Origin: Cymbomonas tetramitiformis
Lineage: Eukaryota; Chlorophyta; Pyramimonadophyceae; Pyramimonadales; Pyramimonadaceae
Assembly: GCA_001247695.2 (NCBI GenBank)
Contig: LGRX02026023.1
Coordinates: 1-64,000, forward strand
Direction of reading: 5' to 3'
Length of the DNA stretch: 64,000 bases
A model generated the notes under the pieces. It was not told the DNA's origin, searched no databases, and saw only the letters and a program-made list of their open reading frames with translations. Shown here piece by piece: positions 9,789 to 19,543 of this stretch. The position numbers and the translations under genes are program-made. Every line of letters begins with the position of its first letter. Positions within the stretch are counted from its first letter, which is position 1.

Positions 9789-11414
9789 GTTTACGAATTC
9801 CGGTCCGAGTTGAACACGACGATATGTTTAAACAACAAATATGCAAATGCGCATGTTTTCTGTAAAACCAACCAAAAACGTTGGGAACATTTTATGGAGA
9901 ATAAGCATACCCGCTCAACCATCAAAGAGCTTGAAGCGCGCTTGGAAATGCCTAATGGATCCCTCATTGAACAACATCATATGGGCCGTGGAGGACCTCC
10001 TGCCGTCTTTGTGCATCCTGCACTCTTTCTCTGCTTGGCCCAGTGGATCTCGCCCGCCAAGCACGCCGAGGTGGCGCTCGTCTACCAGCGCTACAGCGAA
10101 GGCGACGTGACACTGGCTAAAGATATCTTGCACCGTTTCGACGAGGCGAACGGCACGCGCACTCAGTCCCTCGTACGCGAGGGTCAGGCTGGTGCGGACG
10201 ACGAATGGGTGCTTCACCAAGCCGACGCCGAGCTCACCCGCAAGCGCGCGCAGGAGGAAGATGACGAGAGGCAGCGCACACTCGCGAAAGCGCGGAAGCT
10301 TGACGACTACGAACTGCAGGAGAAAGAATGTAACCTGAGACGTTTACAGCTTGAACTGCAGCAAAAGGAGAAAGAGGTGGAGATTCGCGTGGCTAAACTT
10401 TATCAAGAGTTAGAAACCCAGAAAAATACCGACGCGCAAGAGTTGGAAATCCGAAAATCGAAAGACGCGCACGATTTGAGGGTCCATCAGTTCCGCGACA
10501 TCAAATCGGCTTTCGAGAGTTGTCTGGATATTCCCGGCGTGGGCGAGGCGGAGCGCGGCGTGTATCGTGCGCACATTCACAACGCGGTCACCGAAATGTC
10601 CGGCAACGTTTCGAGCGCTCTCGCGATTGCTCCGAGCGCCGCTCCCATCAATGTCACCGTGAACAACAACAACAACCCCACGAACAATACCGGCATCACC
10701 ACCGCCGTCCAGCCGTGTGAGGTGACGCCCGAAGAGCTCACTTGGCAACACCTGTGGAAAAAGAGGGGCACTTCCGAGAATCCCGCACTTCCCATCGCGA
10801 GTTTCTTGAACGACAGCGAGGAGCCTCGAGTACAGGAATATCGCGATAAAATGCGAGCGCACATAAATTTCATTAACACCTTCGGCACCAAACTCGCGAC
10901 GAGCTGGCGCGCCGCGCACGACAGATACCACATTCCGGAGCAATCCAGCACAGTGCAAAATGTCCAGACGGGTATTCACGCCTCCGGATGCAAGCAATAT
11001 TACGAGGCGGACAGACCTCTGATGCGGCAGGTAGCCGACGAGCAGATTCGAGCCTACGATGCGAAAACGGCACGCAATTGAATTCTATTCATTCTTTGTT
11101 CACAGGTTCAGAGTTGGGAAAATCGGTGGTTGCAAAGAGGCACGCGCGTGAACAATGCGGTATCCATCAGCGCGTTTCTGAAAGATTCCACCGAAGCGAA
11201 AGCGGCGGAGTATAAAGCACTCGTGGCGAAGGATCCTCAAGTCATAAAGTCTTTTGGTGCAAAATTGGCCGAAGCTTGGCGCGTCGCGCATAGAGGAAAG
11301 GATTTTCCTAAAGTGGAAAGAAGGGTAGCTGGGCAGGTTAGAAGGGTTGCTCAATATTACGAGGCCGATCGTCCCTTGATGAGAGAGGTCATCGATAGCT
11401 TTTTGGACAACTGA
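9789..11414 (+). CDS. KilA-N domain protein with coiled coil, spliced
   Basis: The exon begins after a splice-acceptor-like GTGGTGCAG. The first ~130 residues form a KilA-N domain: NKHTRSTIKELE, then GRGGPPAVFVHPALFLCLAQWIS, then GDVTLAKDI; KilA-N is a DNA-binding module common in phages and large DNA viruses. A charged coiled coil follows (residues ~145-240), then a domain ending QYYEADRPLMRQ. Intron 11031-11105 (CAG|GTAGCC...TTCACAG, 75 nt, phase 0) leads to a last exon, 11106-11414, encoding a second copy ending QYYEADRPLMRE. Without splicing the frame stops at 11081 with one copy, so two isoforms are possible. No ATG opens the KilA-N frame, so an upstream exon is needed. Confidence 0.7.
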
Positions 11415-11510
11415 AAAATAATCAGAACATGACACGAGGCTGTAAATTTTGATACTCGATTTTACGATTGGATTCTTTGCCGATAATAATATATTGCAGA
11501 TAAACACCTC

Positions 11511-11640
11511 GTGATCCGCTCGCAGTCGACAAATGCTCTAAGGTTATCTCGGTGATGTCTCGCACTCCATCCCGCTTTCGCGGAGGATCGGCGTAGATGC
11601 AAGCGCAAAAGCGCATCGATTTCGCTATTTCACATTTAAG
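11511..11640 (-). pseudogene. mosaic fragment: 5' end of protease gene joined to piece of 22-kb gene
   Basis: On the minus strand, 11640-11536 copies about 105 bp of the protease-scaffold gene (28980-29084), including leader TTAAATGTGAAAT and codons for IYADPPRKRDGVRDITEITLE. The start codon is destroyed (ATGACG became ATAGCG). Directly joined, 11534-11511 is identical over 24 bp to 22363-22386 inside the membrane-protein gene at 22053-22598. The result is a non-functional chimera of two genes from different places in the window. Confidence 0.8.
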
Positions 11641-11833
11641 AAAGTATATACTAGTATAAATATGAATATGAAAGTACGCAATTATAATGTACCTGTCGCA
11701 AGGTTTACAAGAACTTATAACAATCACGCATCGACGCTAACTAAAATTATGTCGTTTATTAATACAAGCATTTGAAGATGCTTATAAATATAAACATTTG
11801 CAAAGCGAGATACGCACCGAGAGTGGCACGATT

Positions 11834-14065
11834 ATGATGTCGATACGGCTTCCCAAGAAAATTTCAACCCTTTTCACGGCTTGCACAACGGCCGGGACTT
11901 TAAAATCTCTTGAAGATTTTGACCACCGCGAGACAACCAGCACACAGCAATACGAAGAAGCGCGGTTAGAAACACTTCAAGGCTACCGAATCTTGGACAC
12001 TTCAGTTGATTTGCGCTTTGAACAGATCGCAACTTTGGCCGCGCTTGATTTTAAGGTACCCATATGCTTAATCAGTTTGGTCGATCGCCATCGGCAATGG
12101 TTTAAATCGTCAAGAGGACTCGCACATAATTGCACGGATCGTTCAGTCTCCTTTTGTGCTCACGCTCTTGACCCACGAACTGGTAAGCTTTTGCTAGTAT
12201 TGGACGCTTTGAAAGATGAGCGTTTTTCAGATAATGATCTTGTTATAAACGACCCTCGTATTCGCTTTTACGCTGGAATGGTTCTAGAGGATATCTCAAC
12301 CGGTCATCGTTTGGGCACACTGTGCGTCATAGACACAAAACCTTGGAATTCGTTCGGCGAAAAGCACAGACAACGTCTTCAAATTTTGACTAATATGTGT
12401 ATGCGGGAGCTAGAGTACCACAAACAACAACAGATTTCGTTAAAACTGTTTAACACCTCATTACAGGGTAACCTGATCCTTTTAAAGGCCCTTAATCTCT
12501 GTCTTGATGCGTTGATTTTATGCAACATAGATAGCGAGAATAATCTGTATATAGTACACGCGAATTTAGGTTGGGAGATATTGAGCGGTTACACATTAGA
12601 CGAAAGTGCGTCGAAGGAATTGATCTCTATGCTTCAGGGAAAAGCAACAAAGCAAAAAGACGTGGACATCATTAGGACCTCGATCGATCGTCGAGTATCG
12701 ATACAGCTCAAATATACGTGCTATCGGAAGAATCAGGATACTTTTTGGAACAATTTCAGAATTTCGTTTGTTGACAATAATACTCCGCATACAGATGACT
12801 GGTTGACATCTTTGAGTAATTCCATGAGATTAGAGAATTTCGACTGCATGAAATGTGCAAAACATGTGCAAGCCATTTGTATCATGAACGACGTAACCAA
12901 TGAGGTGCAGCAGTATCAGGAAGACCGAACGCGCGAGCACGTCAAAGCGAAAAGTATCTCAAGACTTCTTCATGACCTGAAGACCCCTATGAACGTGGCA
13001 GCTGCTGTGGCTGATGATGTGATCGACACTCTTCAGACCCATGATATCGAATGCAAAGACCTGTCCGAGAACGTACAGATGCTGCGGACCGTGGCTCGCA
13101 TCGCATCTGATCGCGCCAGTGCCCACTCGCTCCGTAAAGAGAGTATCTCGCAGTACACCTATACAAACTGCGTAGCAACCGCGATTGGGTGTACGGTAGA
13201 CCTGTACAAACCCTTGTTCTCAAACCTGCATAACATACAATTTCAGAAAAAGAATTACATACCGCTGAACATAGCAGGCTTGATTCAACAAGAGGTTATT
13301 CGCAGGAATTTGGAAAACCTGATTTCAAACGCTATTCAGTTTACCTACAAAGGGTATGTGATCGTGGCGTATTCACTCTTAAAAACCACGCTTACGTTCC
13401 AAGTTATAGATACCGGAAAGGGGGTTCCCGCATCAAAGAAGGCAGATATTTTTTCAGGAAGACAATTGCAGTATACATCAGAGGGCATCGGCATCGGACT
13501 TCAAAGTGTCATGCATCTCTCAGATTCCGTCAGGTGCCTCGACAACCCTGAAGGCCACGGGTCTGTATTTGAATTTACAACAGAAGTGAAGACTAAGACA
13601 AGCTATGATGCTGACACGACTTTTGCCACGCCTCGAGAGCCAGCAGACACTGTGAGCGATCGCACGCCGGATACGAATGCGCCAGAAACGCATCCGTTAG
13701 GCAAAGATGAGATACGTATACTCTTGGTTGAGGATGACAAGATTCAGCTCGCAATATACAAGAACAAAATTACGCGAATCATTCCTAATTGCAAACTAGT
13801 CACTGCGTGCAATGGCTTGGAGGGTTTAGAAATGATACGACAGAGCACCTTTGATGTTATTATGAGCGACTTCAATATGCCGGTAATGGACGGTGCCAGC
13901 ATGTTCGTTCATGCGACTTCTCAAGAACTGCTAACGTCAACTTTCTGTGTATTGATGAGCGCCGCTTCCGAGGAAGAAATTCCAGTCGTTCCCGGTGTGC
14001 ACAAAGTGGATAAATCAACACTTAAACCGGAACATCTTTTAAAACCCTTTCTACCAAATAGATGA
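11834..14065 (+). CDS. hybrid sensor histidine kinase: GAF, kinase, receiver
   Basis: 743 aa from ATG 11834, about 45 nt after CTTATAAATATAAAC. The order is: GAF-like sensor (~residues 40-200, with DRHRQWFKSSRG and LGTLCVIDT), a variable PAS-like middle (~215-360), H-box LLHDLKTPMN with phospho-acceptor His380, N-box NLENLISNA, G1 DTGKGVP, G2 GIGIGLQSV, then a receiver with acidic pair EDD and phospho-acceptor Asp679 in MSDFNMPVMDG. All residues needed for phosphotransfer are present. No membrane segment is seen, so it is probably cytosolic. Hybrid kinases are known in phaeoviruses and some other algal viruses. Ligand and output are unknown. Confidence 0.9.
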   Translation: MMSIRLPKKISTLFTACTTAGTLKSLEDFDHRETTSTQQYEEARLETLQGYRILDTSVDLRFEQIATLAALDFKVPICLISLVDRHRQWFKSSRGLAHNCTDRSVSFCAHALDPRTGKLLLVLDALKDERFSDNDLVINDPRIRFYAGMVLEDISTGHRLGTLCVIDTKPWNSFGEKHRQRLQILTNMCMRELEYHKQQQISLKLFNTSLQGNLILLKALNLCLDALILCNIDSENNLYIVHANLGWEILSGYTLDESASKELISMLQGKATKQKDVDIIRTSIDRRVSIQLKYTCYRKNQDTFWNNFRISFVDNNTPHTDDWLTSLSNSMRLENFDCMKCAKHVQAICIMNDVTNEVQQYQEDRTREHVKAKSISRLLHDLKTPMNVAAAVADDVIDTLQTHDIECKDLSENVQMLRTVARIASDRASAHSLRKESISQYTYTNCVATAIGCTVDLYKPLFSNLHNIQFQKKNYIPLNIAGLIQQEVIRRNLENLISNAIQFTYKGYVIVAYSLLKTTLTFQVIDTGKGVPASKKADIFSGRQLQYTSEGIGIGLQSVMHLSDSVRCLDNPEGHGSVFEFTTEVKTKTSYDADTTFATPREPADTVSDRTPDTNAPETHPLGKDEIRILLVEDDKIQLAIYKNKITRIIPNCKLVTACNGLEGLEMIRQSTFDVIMSDFNMPVMDGASMFVHATSQELLTSTFCVLMSAASEEEIPVVPGVHKVDKSTLKPEHLLKPFLPNR

Positions 14066-14107
14066 ATTGTTCCAAGAATTAAACCAGTTGTGACCTAGCG
14101 TCGTAAC

Positions 14108-14532
14108 GGTGCGTCGCCGACACCGCCGTCAAAGCCTTCACGCTCTTTTCGGAGCAACTTCGAGAAGTGGCCGACGCGGAATCTCGCCCTCGGCTGACGG
14201 AGCTTGGCGCGCAGATCGATATCGACTCTGTCGAACTCGCTACCATGATCATGAATCGGTATCAAATGATGCACCGAGTCATGCTGGAGCTGTACAACAT
14301 CGGCTTTTTGTACAAGCCGCCCAAGTGGTTGCCAGGTTTGCCGGACAGTTTGGAGTACGATCATGCCGACTATTTCCACTTGCACGATTCCGATTCCGTA
14401 ACTCGGAGACCAAGCGTATACACGAACTTATGGAACCGCTTCAAGCAGATGGACGAGAGCGCGGTTGTGAAGTATCTTTGGAGCGATGCGGACGATGTCG
14501 CATCGATTCTTAGAATACTTAGGCGATCTTAG
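14108..14532 (+). pseudogene. gene fragment without start codon
   Basis: An open frame with core-like codon use encodes a helical acidic protein (NRYQMMHRVMLELYNIGFLY; ending ILRILRRS). A stop codon (TAA) just upstream blocks extension and there is no ATG before residue ~47 (ATG 14245). It may be a 3' exon lacking its 5' part, a truncated gene, or a short protein from the internal ATG. Nothing similar was recognised in the window. Confidence 0.4.
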
Positions 14533-14664
14533 AGATCACCCAAGTATTTCCTACTTGTGTATCCTTAACTACACTTTTTTGTTTACATAAAAAATTGTTA
14601 AAGTAATTAACTTTTTCTCTCGCCTTTTTTGTTACAATATATTCAAGTATGCACGTAAGAGCAT

Positions 14665-15663
14665 CTATTCCTCATGCCTGTTCTCGAAACGGCCGAATAG
14701 CATCGCAACCTCTCTGCGCATGCTCTCAGATGAAACGTGTTTCAAGTATAGGTTTCGCAAATTCGACATTTCCTGAAGTGCTTGTGTACGAGATGTCAAA
14801 CTGCGCTTCAAAATACGAAACAACTTCGAATTATTCCAATTCGCGTCTCTTGTAGGAGGAAACGAGCTGTCAGGAACCCACCGATTACCTATTGGTATGT
14901 CGCGTCTGTCGGACCCTGTCTGACAGTTGGCCGTCACCAGGATCACTCCGTGCAGTGCCGCCTCCAACGACATTCGTTCCGAACCCCGCATGCACCAGTC
15001 CACAACGACGGCGCTTTTGGTGTACAGCTCGGGTAGTTCTGAACGCGTGTATCCTTGGACCACCAACGCCTCGCAACCTAGCACCACGCAACATTGACCA
15101 ACGTATGTGATTATTTCTTTGGGATTATCATCGTCCAGCAAGACCAGTTTTCTCGTTTGTGTATTACCCATTATTGCCAACGCACGATGCGCCGACGCAA
15201 CCAGCGATGGCGAGATGTAGGGCTTTATCACACTGTCACGCGTTAGGTTGACATTGGCGTGGTACGACAACCAGAAGTTGTGGGCAAAGTATGAGCATCC
15301 TGAAGTTTTATCGATATTGCTAGGTCCTAGCAAGTAAATATACACTCGTACACCTTTGTCGACAAGTTGCCTTGGACACGCAATCACCTCTGGTATTATG
15401 TAAATATCTTTGGAATTTATCACCCGAGAGGGACTAAAAGGTATTTTGATCACATCCGGATACTCGTCTATGTATCGCCGATGAAAAAACCTGACAGTTG
15501 TTGCTGGATCATCGACAACCCGGGTCAAGTGTGTTTGGGGAAAATGAACTCTTTGCGGATATAGCGCATACAGACATAGCGCTAATTGTATGAGAGCTTC
15601 TGGACCGCCGGTAGCAGTGCCTGTGTGTGCACCGTCAACGTAATACTTGATCGCGGATGACAT
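14665..15663 (-). CDS. glycosyltransferase, GT4-like (GT-B fold)
   Basis: 332 aa, starting at the ATG on the edge of CATATGGAATCC. The N-terminal half has the GT4 acceptor-domain start GGPEALIQLALCLYALYP. The C-terminal half has GYTRSELPELYTKSAVVVDW followed by GSERMSLEAALHGVILVT, matching the nucleotide-sugar-binding region of GT4 enzymes (E-x-x-x-L-E-A motif). There is no membrane segment. It lies next to the methyltransferase and not far from other glycosyltransferases, suggesting surface glycan synthesis or host glycan modification. Donor and acceptor are unknown. Confidence 0.8.
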   Translation of the reverse strand: MSSAIKYYVDGAHTGTATGGPEALIQLALCLYALYPQRVHFPQTHLTRVVDDPATTVRFFHRRYIDEYPDVIKIPFSPSRVINSKDIYIIPEVIACPRQLVDKGVRVYIYLLGPSNIDKTSGCSYFAHNFWLSYHANVNLTRDSVIKPYISPSLVASAHRALAIMGNTQTRKLVLLDDDNPKEIITYVGQCCVVLGCEALVVQGYTRSELPELYTKSAVVVDWCMRGSERMSLEAALHGVILVTANCQTGSDRRDIPIGNRWVPDSSFPPTRDANWNNSKLFRILKRSLTSRTQALQEMSNLRNLYLKHVSSESMRREVAMLFGRFENRHEE

Positions 15664-15717
15664 ATGGAATCCTACATATACAGTATGTGCGCATGTACTT
15701 ATACCTGCACGGTCAAT

Positions 15718-15798
15718 ATGAGGGAAAGAATGCTCTGGTTTCTGCTTTTGGATAACAGTTTGGTGGTGGACGACCGTTTGCTTAAAAGTAACCTTTAA
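15718..15798 (+). pseudogene. copied 5' end of the F-box gene
   Basis: 48-49 bp (15723-15771) are identical to the start of the F-box/ankyrin gene at 17353-17401, preserving the reading frame (ERMLWFLLLDNSLVV). An ATG at 15718 opens the copy, which stops after 26 codons at 15796. The copy sits in the promoter region of the minus-strand glycosyltransferase. Confidence 0.75.
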
Positions 15799-15828
15799 GT
15801 AGCCATATTTTACATATTATCAATGGGC

Positions 15829-16987
15829 TTAACCATCTAGCAACGCGTTGGACGCGTTGCGAATCTTGCGAAACACAAAGTACCAGGGTTCGATCTCGCC
15901 GTTCGCCAATGTTATGTACCGAAAGTTCCTTACGTTTTGTTGCGCAGCTAGTCCCACGAGCCATACGTTCTGTATCGAACAGCACGCGTACACTCCGCCA
16001 TCCTTGGCGTTCCCAGGGTACTGGCACTGCGTCGGAGATGGCACCGGGTATACGCTCTTGTTTGTGAGTTGCAGCGCCCGCAAAAGTGGCCGGTTCACTT
16101 CAGCCCCGTGCTTTTTGAAAATGGCGTGCCACCAAGATCGCGGCCGCAGCAAGGTGTGCTTGCCGTCTGTCACTGATTTAAGGCTTATGCTCATTAGAAT
16201 ATGTCGCCGACTGACCCGAACCAATTCGCTCACGGCCGCGTCCGCAATGTCCGGCGTTAGGTGTTCTAACACGTCCGCTGCAAAACACGTCGCAGAACAA
16301 TGCCATAAGCACGAATCGCGCGCGTGGCCACGTTTGCATGACGCCTCTCACCTGAAAGCACGGCGTCGAATTGGTTGTCGGCGTACGGAAGCTTACGGAG
16401 TGAACATTGACGTACCCAATTTTTATTAAGTAAATCGTTCGCGTCCTGCACGCACTCTTCATGCACGCAATCAGTCTGATGCGCTCCTTTGATGTTGACC
16501 TGCGTGCATGAATTACCTGTTTCAACGCGATTTCCGAGAGCTCGATGCCGTACGCATTCTTGCCTAAGCCCCGTAACATTCTGACTCCCATGCCGTTCCC
16601 CGTACCGGCGTCCAATACCGTGTGAAACGACACCAGCTCGGCCAATTTACCATAAAATTGACACCCCCAGCACGACAACCGCGGGTAATCATGAGTCCAT
16701 GCGCGGTCGTACACGTTTGTATATTTTGCACTCTCTAATATCGGCGGGGGCTGACGCTCCGTGTACACGGGCGGTTCGAATCCGTGTTGCGGTCCGATGA
16801 GTTGACGATCCTCCTCGGTATCCCATGCGTAAATTTGATACGAATTTGAATTATCAGAAACTTGCAACGAATAATGCATGTCATTATGTAAGCGATGCGA
16901 ATTTAGATACAGCACGCAGAACATTGCAAAACCGAGTATGTTGAGCACGATGAGGAAGTGTGCAGACATTAAAACGTTTTTGGACAT
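15829..16987 (-). CDS. SAM-dependent methyltransferase, three exons, membrane-anchored
   Basis: Exons are 16987-16517, 16445-16352 and 16277-15829, giving 337 aa. Intron 1 (16516-16446, 71 nt, GTAATT...GTGCAG, phase 0) and intron 2 (16351-16278, 74 nt, GTGAGA...TTGCAG, phase 1) both join different frames and restore the class I methyltransferase motifs. These are VLDAGTGNGMG (motif I, SAM binding), GIELSEIAL (motif II), then LPYADNQFDAVLS reading through intron 2 into the DVLEHL element. An N-terminal membrane segment (~residues 10-28) implies a type II protein. The substrate is unknown; a glycan-related role is possible given the GT neighbour. Confidence 0.85.
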
Positions 16988-17066
16988 ATTTCATGTATCG
17001 ACCACTTTTACGCTTCCGATACAAATCCATATATTTATATTGTACGTTAATTTAGCAAAATCGTGT

Positions 17067-17327
17067 TTAGATCTTGAGACGTAAATCCACATCTCTGTCG
17101 AGCATAAACTCAGCGGGCGTATCGACGCTTATCCCGAAGCGCTCCATAATGTCGAGCACCGCTCGCACTTCGGCGAGCGTAAACGGAGGGGGCAATTTTC
17201 CCATATCGACATCCGCGAATATGAAAATGCGTGTATTATTCTTGAAACAACATAGCAAAAAAATAACTCCAATGTTGGTGTGCGAACATTCGATGTATTT
17301 CTGCACCGCTGAATTGCTGCGTCGCAC
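17067..17327 (-). CDS. small protein, 86 aa, uncertain
   Basis: Open frame divergent from the F-box gene, 23 bp apart. The C-terminal half (FTLAEVRAVLDIMERFGISV) looks like a real amphipathic helix; a start at the internal MGKLPPPF (17204) would give only 45 aa. No homologue is known to me. Confidence 0.35.
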   Translation of the reverse strand: MRRSNSAVQKYIECSHTNIGVIFLLCCFKNNTRIFIFADVDMGKLPPPFTLAEVRAVLDIMERFGISVDTPAEFMLDRDVDLRLKI

Positions 17328-17350
17328 TTTCGTTTTGCACGATCAAAATT

Positions 17351-17971
17351 ATGGAAAGAATGCTCTGGTTTCTGCTTTTGGATAACAGTTTGGTGGTGGA
17401 CTACTTGGATGAGACGGATTTAACCTTGCTGGGGATGACCTGCAAGGTTGCGCGACGCCGGTGTGCCATCTATCGAACCTTGCGATTGTCGAAATTTATG
17501 CACACGACGAGCATGCTTAGATTCGCCATGACATTTAAACACGCGCGCGTGCGGTACCAGATCCTGATTTTGGCCGCGAGACGCGATCGTGTGGATATTT
17601 TCAAATTGACGTTACCCGCAGGCCGACCAAACGCCCGAACGCAGCGGAATATGTGCAAATTGACGGCTAAACACAACGGCGTTAAATGCCTTTCGTACCT
17701 GCGCGAAAATGGGTACGCGTGGGACACTTCCACCGCGGTGGAGGCCGCAGGTTTCGGATCTCGCGAGTGCTTGGACTACGCCCTAACTCACGGGTGCCCC
17801 CGCGACGAAGAAGCGATCACGCGTACAGCAACGCAAGCGGCGCATCTGGACTGCCTTAAGTGCGCCTTAAATCACGGTTGCCATTTGTCCGAACGGATAC
17901 GCGAGGAGCAGCGTATTTTTCAGGCGGATGAGGACAATCCGTGCGACGTGTACCTACGTACTTTGTTTTGA
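17351..17971 (+). CDS. F-box plus ankyrin-like repeat protein
   Basis: 206 aa. The N-terminus (LVVDYLDETDLTLLGMTCK, residues ~12-30) fits an F-box, followed by ankyrin-type repeats of the giant-virus style (LAARRDRVDIFKL; GVKCLSYLRENGYAWD; SRECLDYALTHGCPRDE; HLDCLKCALNHGC). Viral F-box/ankyrin proteins recruit SCF ubiquitin ligases to chosen targets; that role is inferred. Core-like GC-rich codon use. Its 5' end is copied at 15723-15771. Confidence 0.75.
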   Translation: MERMLWFLLLDNSLVVDYLDETDLTLLGMTCKVARRRCAIYRTLRLSKFMHTTSMLRFAMTFKHARVRYQILILAARRDRVDIFKLTLPAGRPNARTQRNMCKLTAKHNGVKCLSYLRENGYAWDTSTAVEAAGFGSRECLDYALTHGCPRDEEAITRTATQAAHLDCLKCALNHGCHLSERIREEQRIFQADEDNPCDVYLRTLF

Positions 17972-18228
17972 AACCGGTAATTTACTGCGTCGCGCAACCG
18001 TTTGGCGTGCTGACCGAGAGCGTGTCGACGCGCCAGTAATTCAGCAACCGCTCCACTCGCGTTCGCTGCTCTGGCACCACCGCTGGCCGTGCGCAGCGCC
18101 TCGCGGTTATGCGGAAATTTTTGGCATAATCCCTACCGACATCCGAGTATCAGCGCAAACAACGTCACTCAATATATAAATACACTTTACTGCATCTGTC
18201 TGTAAAACGCATGTGATACCCCCGAGTC

Positions 18229-19122
18229 ATGTCGATCGACAACCAATGCATCGCGTTCGCCGGCATGTGCATGGCCGACAACGCCGAAGCGTCCACGAGC
18301 GCAGCATCAGAAATGGCGATGTTAATTGTTGAACAAATAAAAGAAAATACAATATATTTTTTACTACATAGTGATACCGAGGAAGAGAGGTTAAAGTTGA
18401 TAAATCATTTAGAAAAGAACCAAAATGAGGAATTGCTCACACATGTATGCAACGCTACGCAAATGGATCTTGGTTGGGAAATACGACTTGCAAGCTTAAG
18501 GATTGTACAGAAAGAAAACGAAGAAATATACAATATTGTAAAAGTTTTGTACTCGATCATGGTGAGATCTGAATTAATGAAACAGAAATACGAAGGACAT
18601 ACAAATTTTATGAACCTGTTTATAGCTTGCGAACAATCAGACACTGTGTTGCTCGCCATGCAAGATCATTTACGAAGGACCAAAAACTTCACTGTTCCAC
18701 AAGTTGTAGCAGATGAATTTACTAAGTGGTTGTTTGAAACAATATTTAACCGAGAAACATCGGTTCCCGAAGTCGTCAAATCGTTTGCAAACCTGTTGCC
18801 ATTTGCCATACCAGTCGAACAAAGTACGGACCGTAATCGCGCCAAATTGCACCTATGCAAAAACTGGAAAAAGCTGTATCCAGATTCACCTGTTATTAAT
18901 TTTACGAATTTAAGAATTGATGAGAGAACAAAGTTACGAAATATGGGGTTGAATTCTTCTTTAAAAAATTCAGTTAAAACGGCTTACCTAAACCTTGTAC
19001 ATAGCCCAACAGGTGAACTCGATTGTAGTACTTTTGGCTGGGATATAATGCACCGTAAGAAGTTCTCGTCCGAAGAAAAAGATACGTTATTGACTTTAGC
19101 AATATCCAAAGCAAACCATTAA
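18229..19122 (+). CDS. AT-rich accessory protein starting MSI, 297 aa
   Basis: TATA element AATATATAAA (18171-18180) lies about 50 nt before the ATG. The first ~25 codons are GC-rich and Ala-rich; the remainder is AT-rich and helical. Residues ~60-190 are clearly homologous to the truncated copy at 50210-50615 (shared SDTVLLAM, KNF, WLF, and EELL/QELL). No known domain was recognised. An expanding lineage-specific family is likely. Confidence 0.75.
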   Translation: MSIDNQCIAFAGMCMADNAEASTSAASEMAMLIVEQIKENTIYFLLHSDTEEERLKLINHLEKNQNEELLTHVCNATQMDLGWEIRLASLRIVQKENEEIYNIVKVLYSIMVRSELMKQKYEGHTNFMNLFIACEQSDTVLLAMQDHLRRTKNFTVPQVVADEFTKWLFETIFNRETSVPEVVKSFANLLPFAIPVEQSTDRNRAKLHLCKNWKKLYPDSPVINFTNLRIDERTKLRNMGLNSSLKNSVKTAYLNLVHSPTGELDCSTFGWDIMHRKKFSSEEKDTLLTLAISKANH

Positions 19123-19543
19123 GAGAATCACAGTCTTTGCACGTCGGAATGCTCTCGGTGGTATAATCGTGCACGCAGGACCACCTCTCAGGCAGAGAGG
19201 TAGGACGAGCTGAGACAGACATGGCCACCGGGCACCATGGCTCCGGTTTTGGGCGCTTTTTCTGTTCATATTATCACGATGCCGCTTGTGGAAACATATT
19301 AAGTGTCAAAAAGACCTTGCTGCAAGGATACTCGTACTTGTGTGTCCAGCAACAAGAGTGCGTAGCAGCCTTAGCGAGATTGCATCATAAAATATGTCTG
19401 TACAGTCGATAAGTAATCAGTCCACAAAAACGCGCATCATATTTGCACAGCGCCCAAATTTATCACGTATGTTACTTTAAGGTGAGCGTACGGCAAGACA
19501 ATAATATAAGAAATACAAGTAACAAACACATTACATGGCATGG
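19123..19543. other. intergenic region, small ORF only
   Basis: Contains a 63-codon plus-strand frame (19221-19412) starting MATGHHGSG and a short hairpin CCTCTCAGGCAGAGAGG (19183-19199). The frame has no recognised motif or TATA box and is doubtful. Convergent with the ankyrin-RING gene. Confidence 0.3.
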
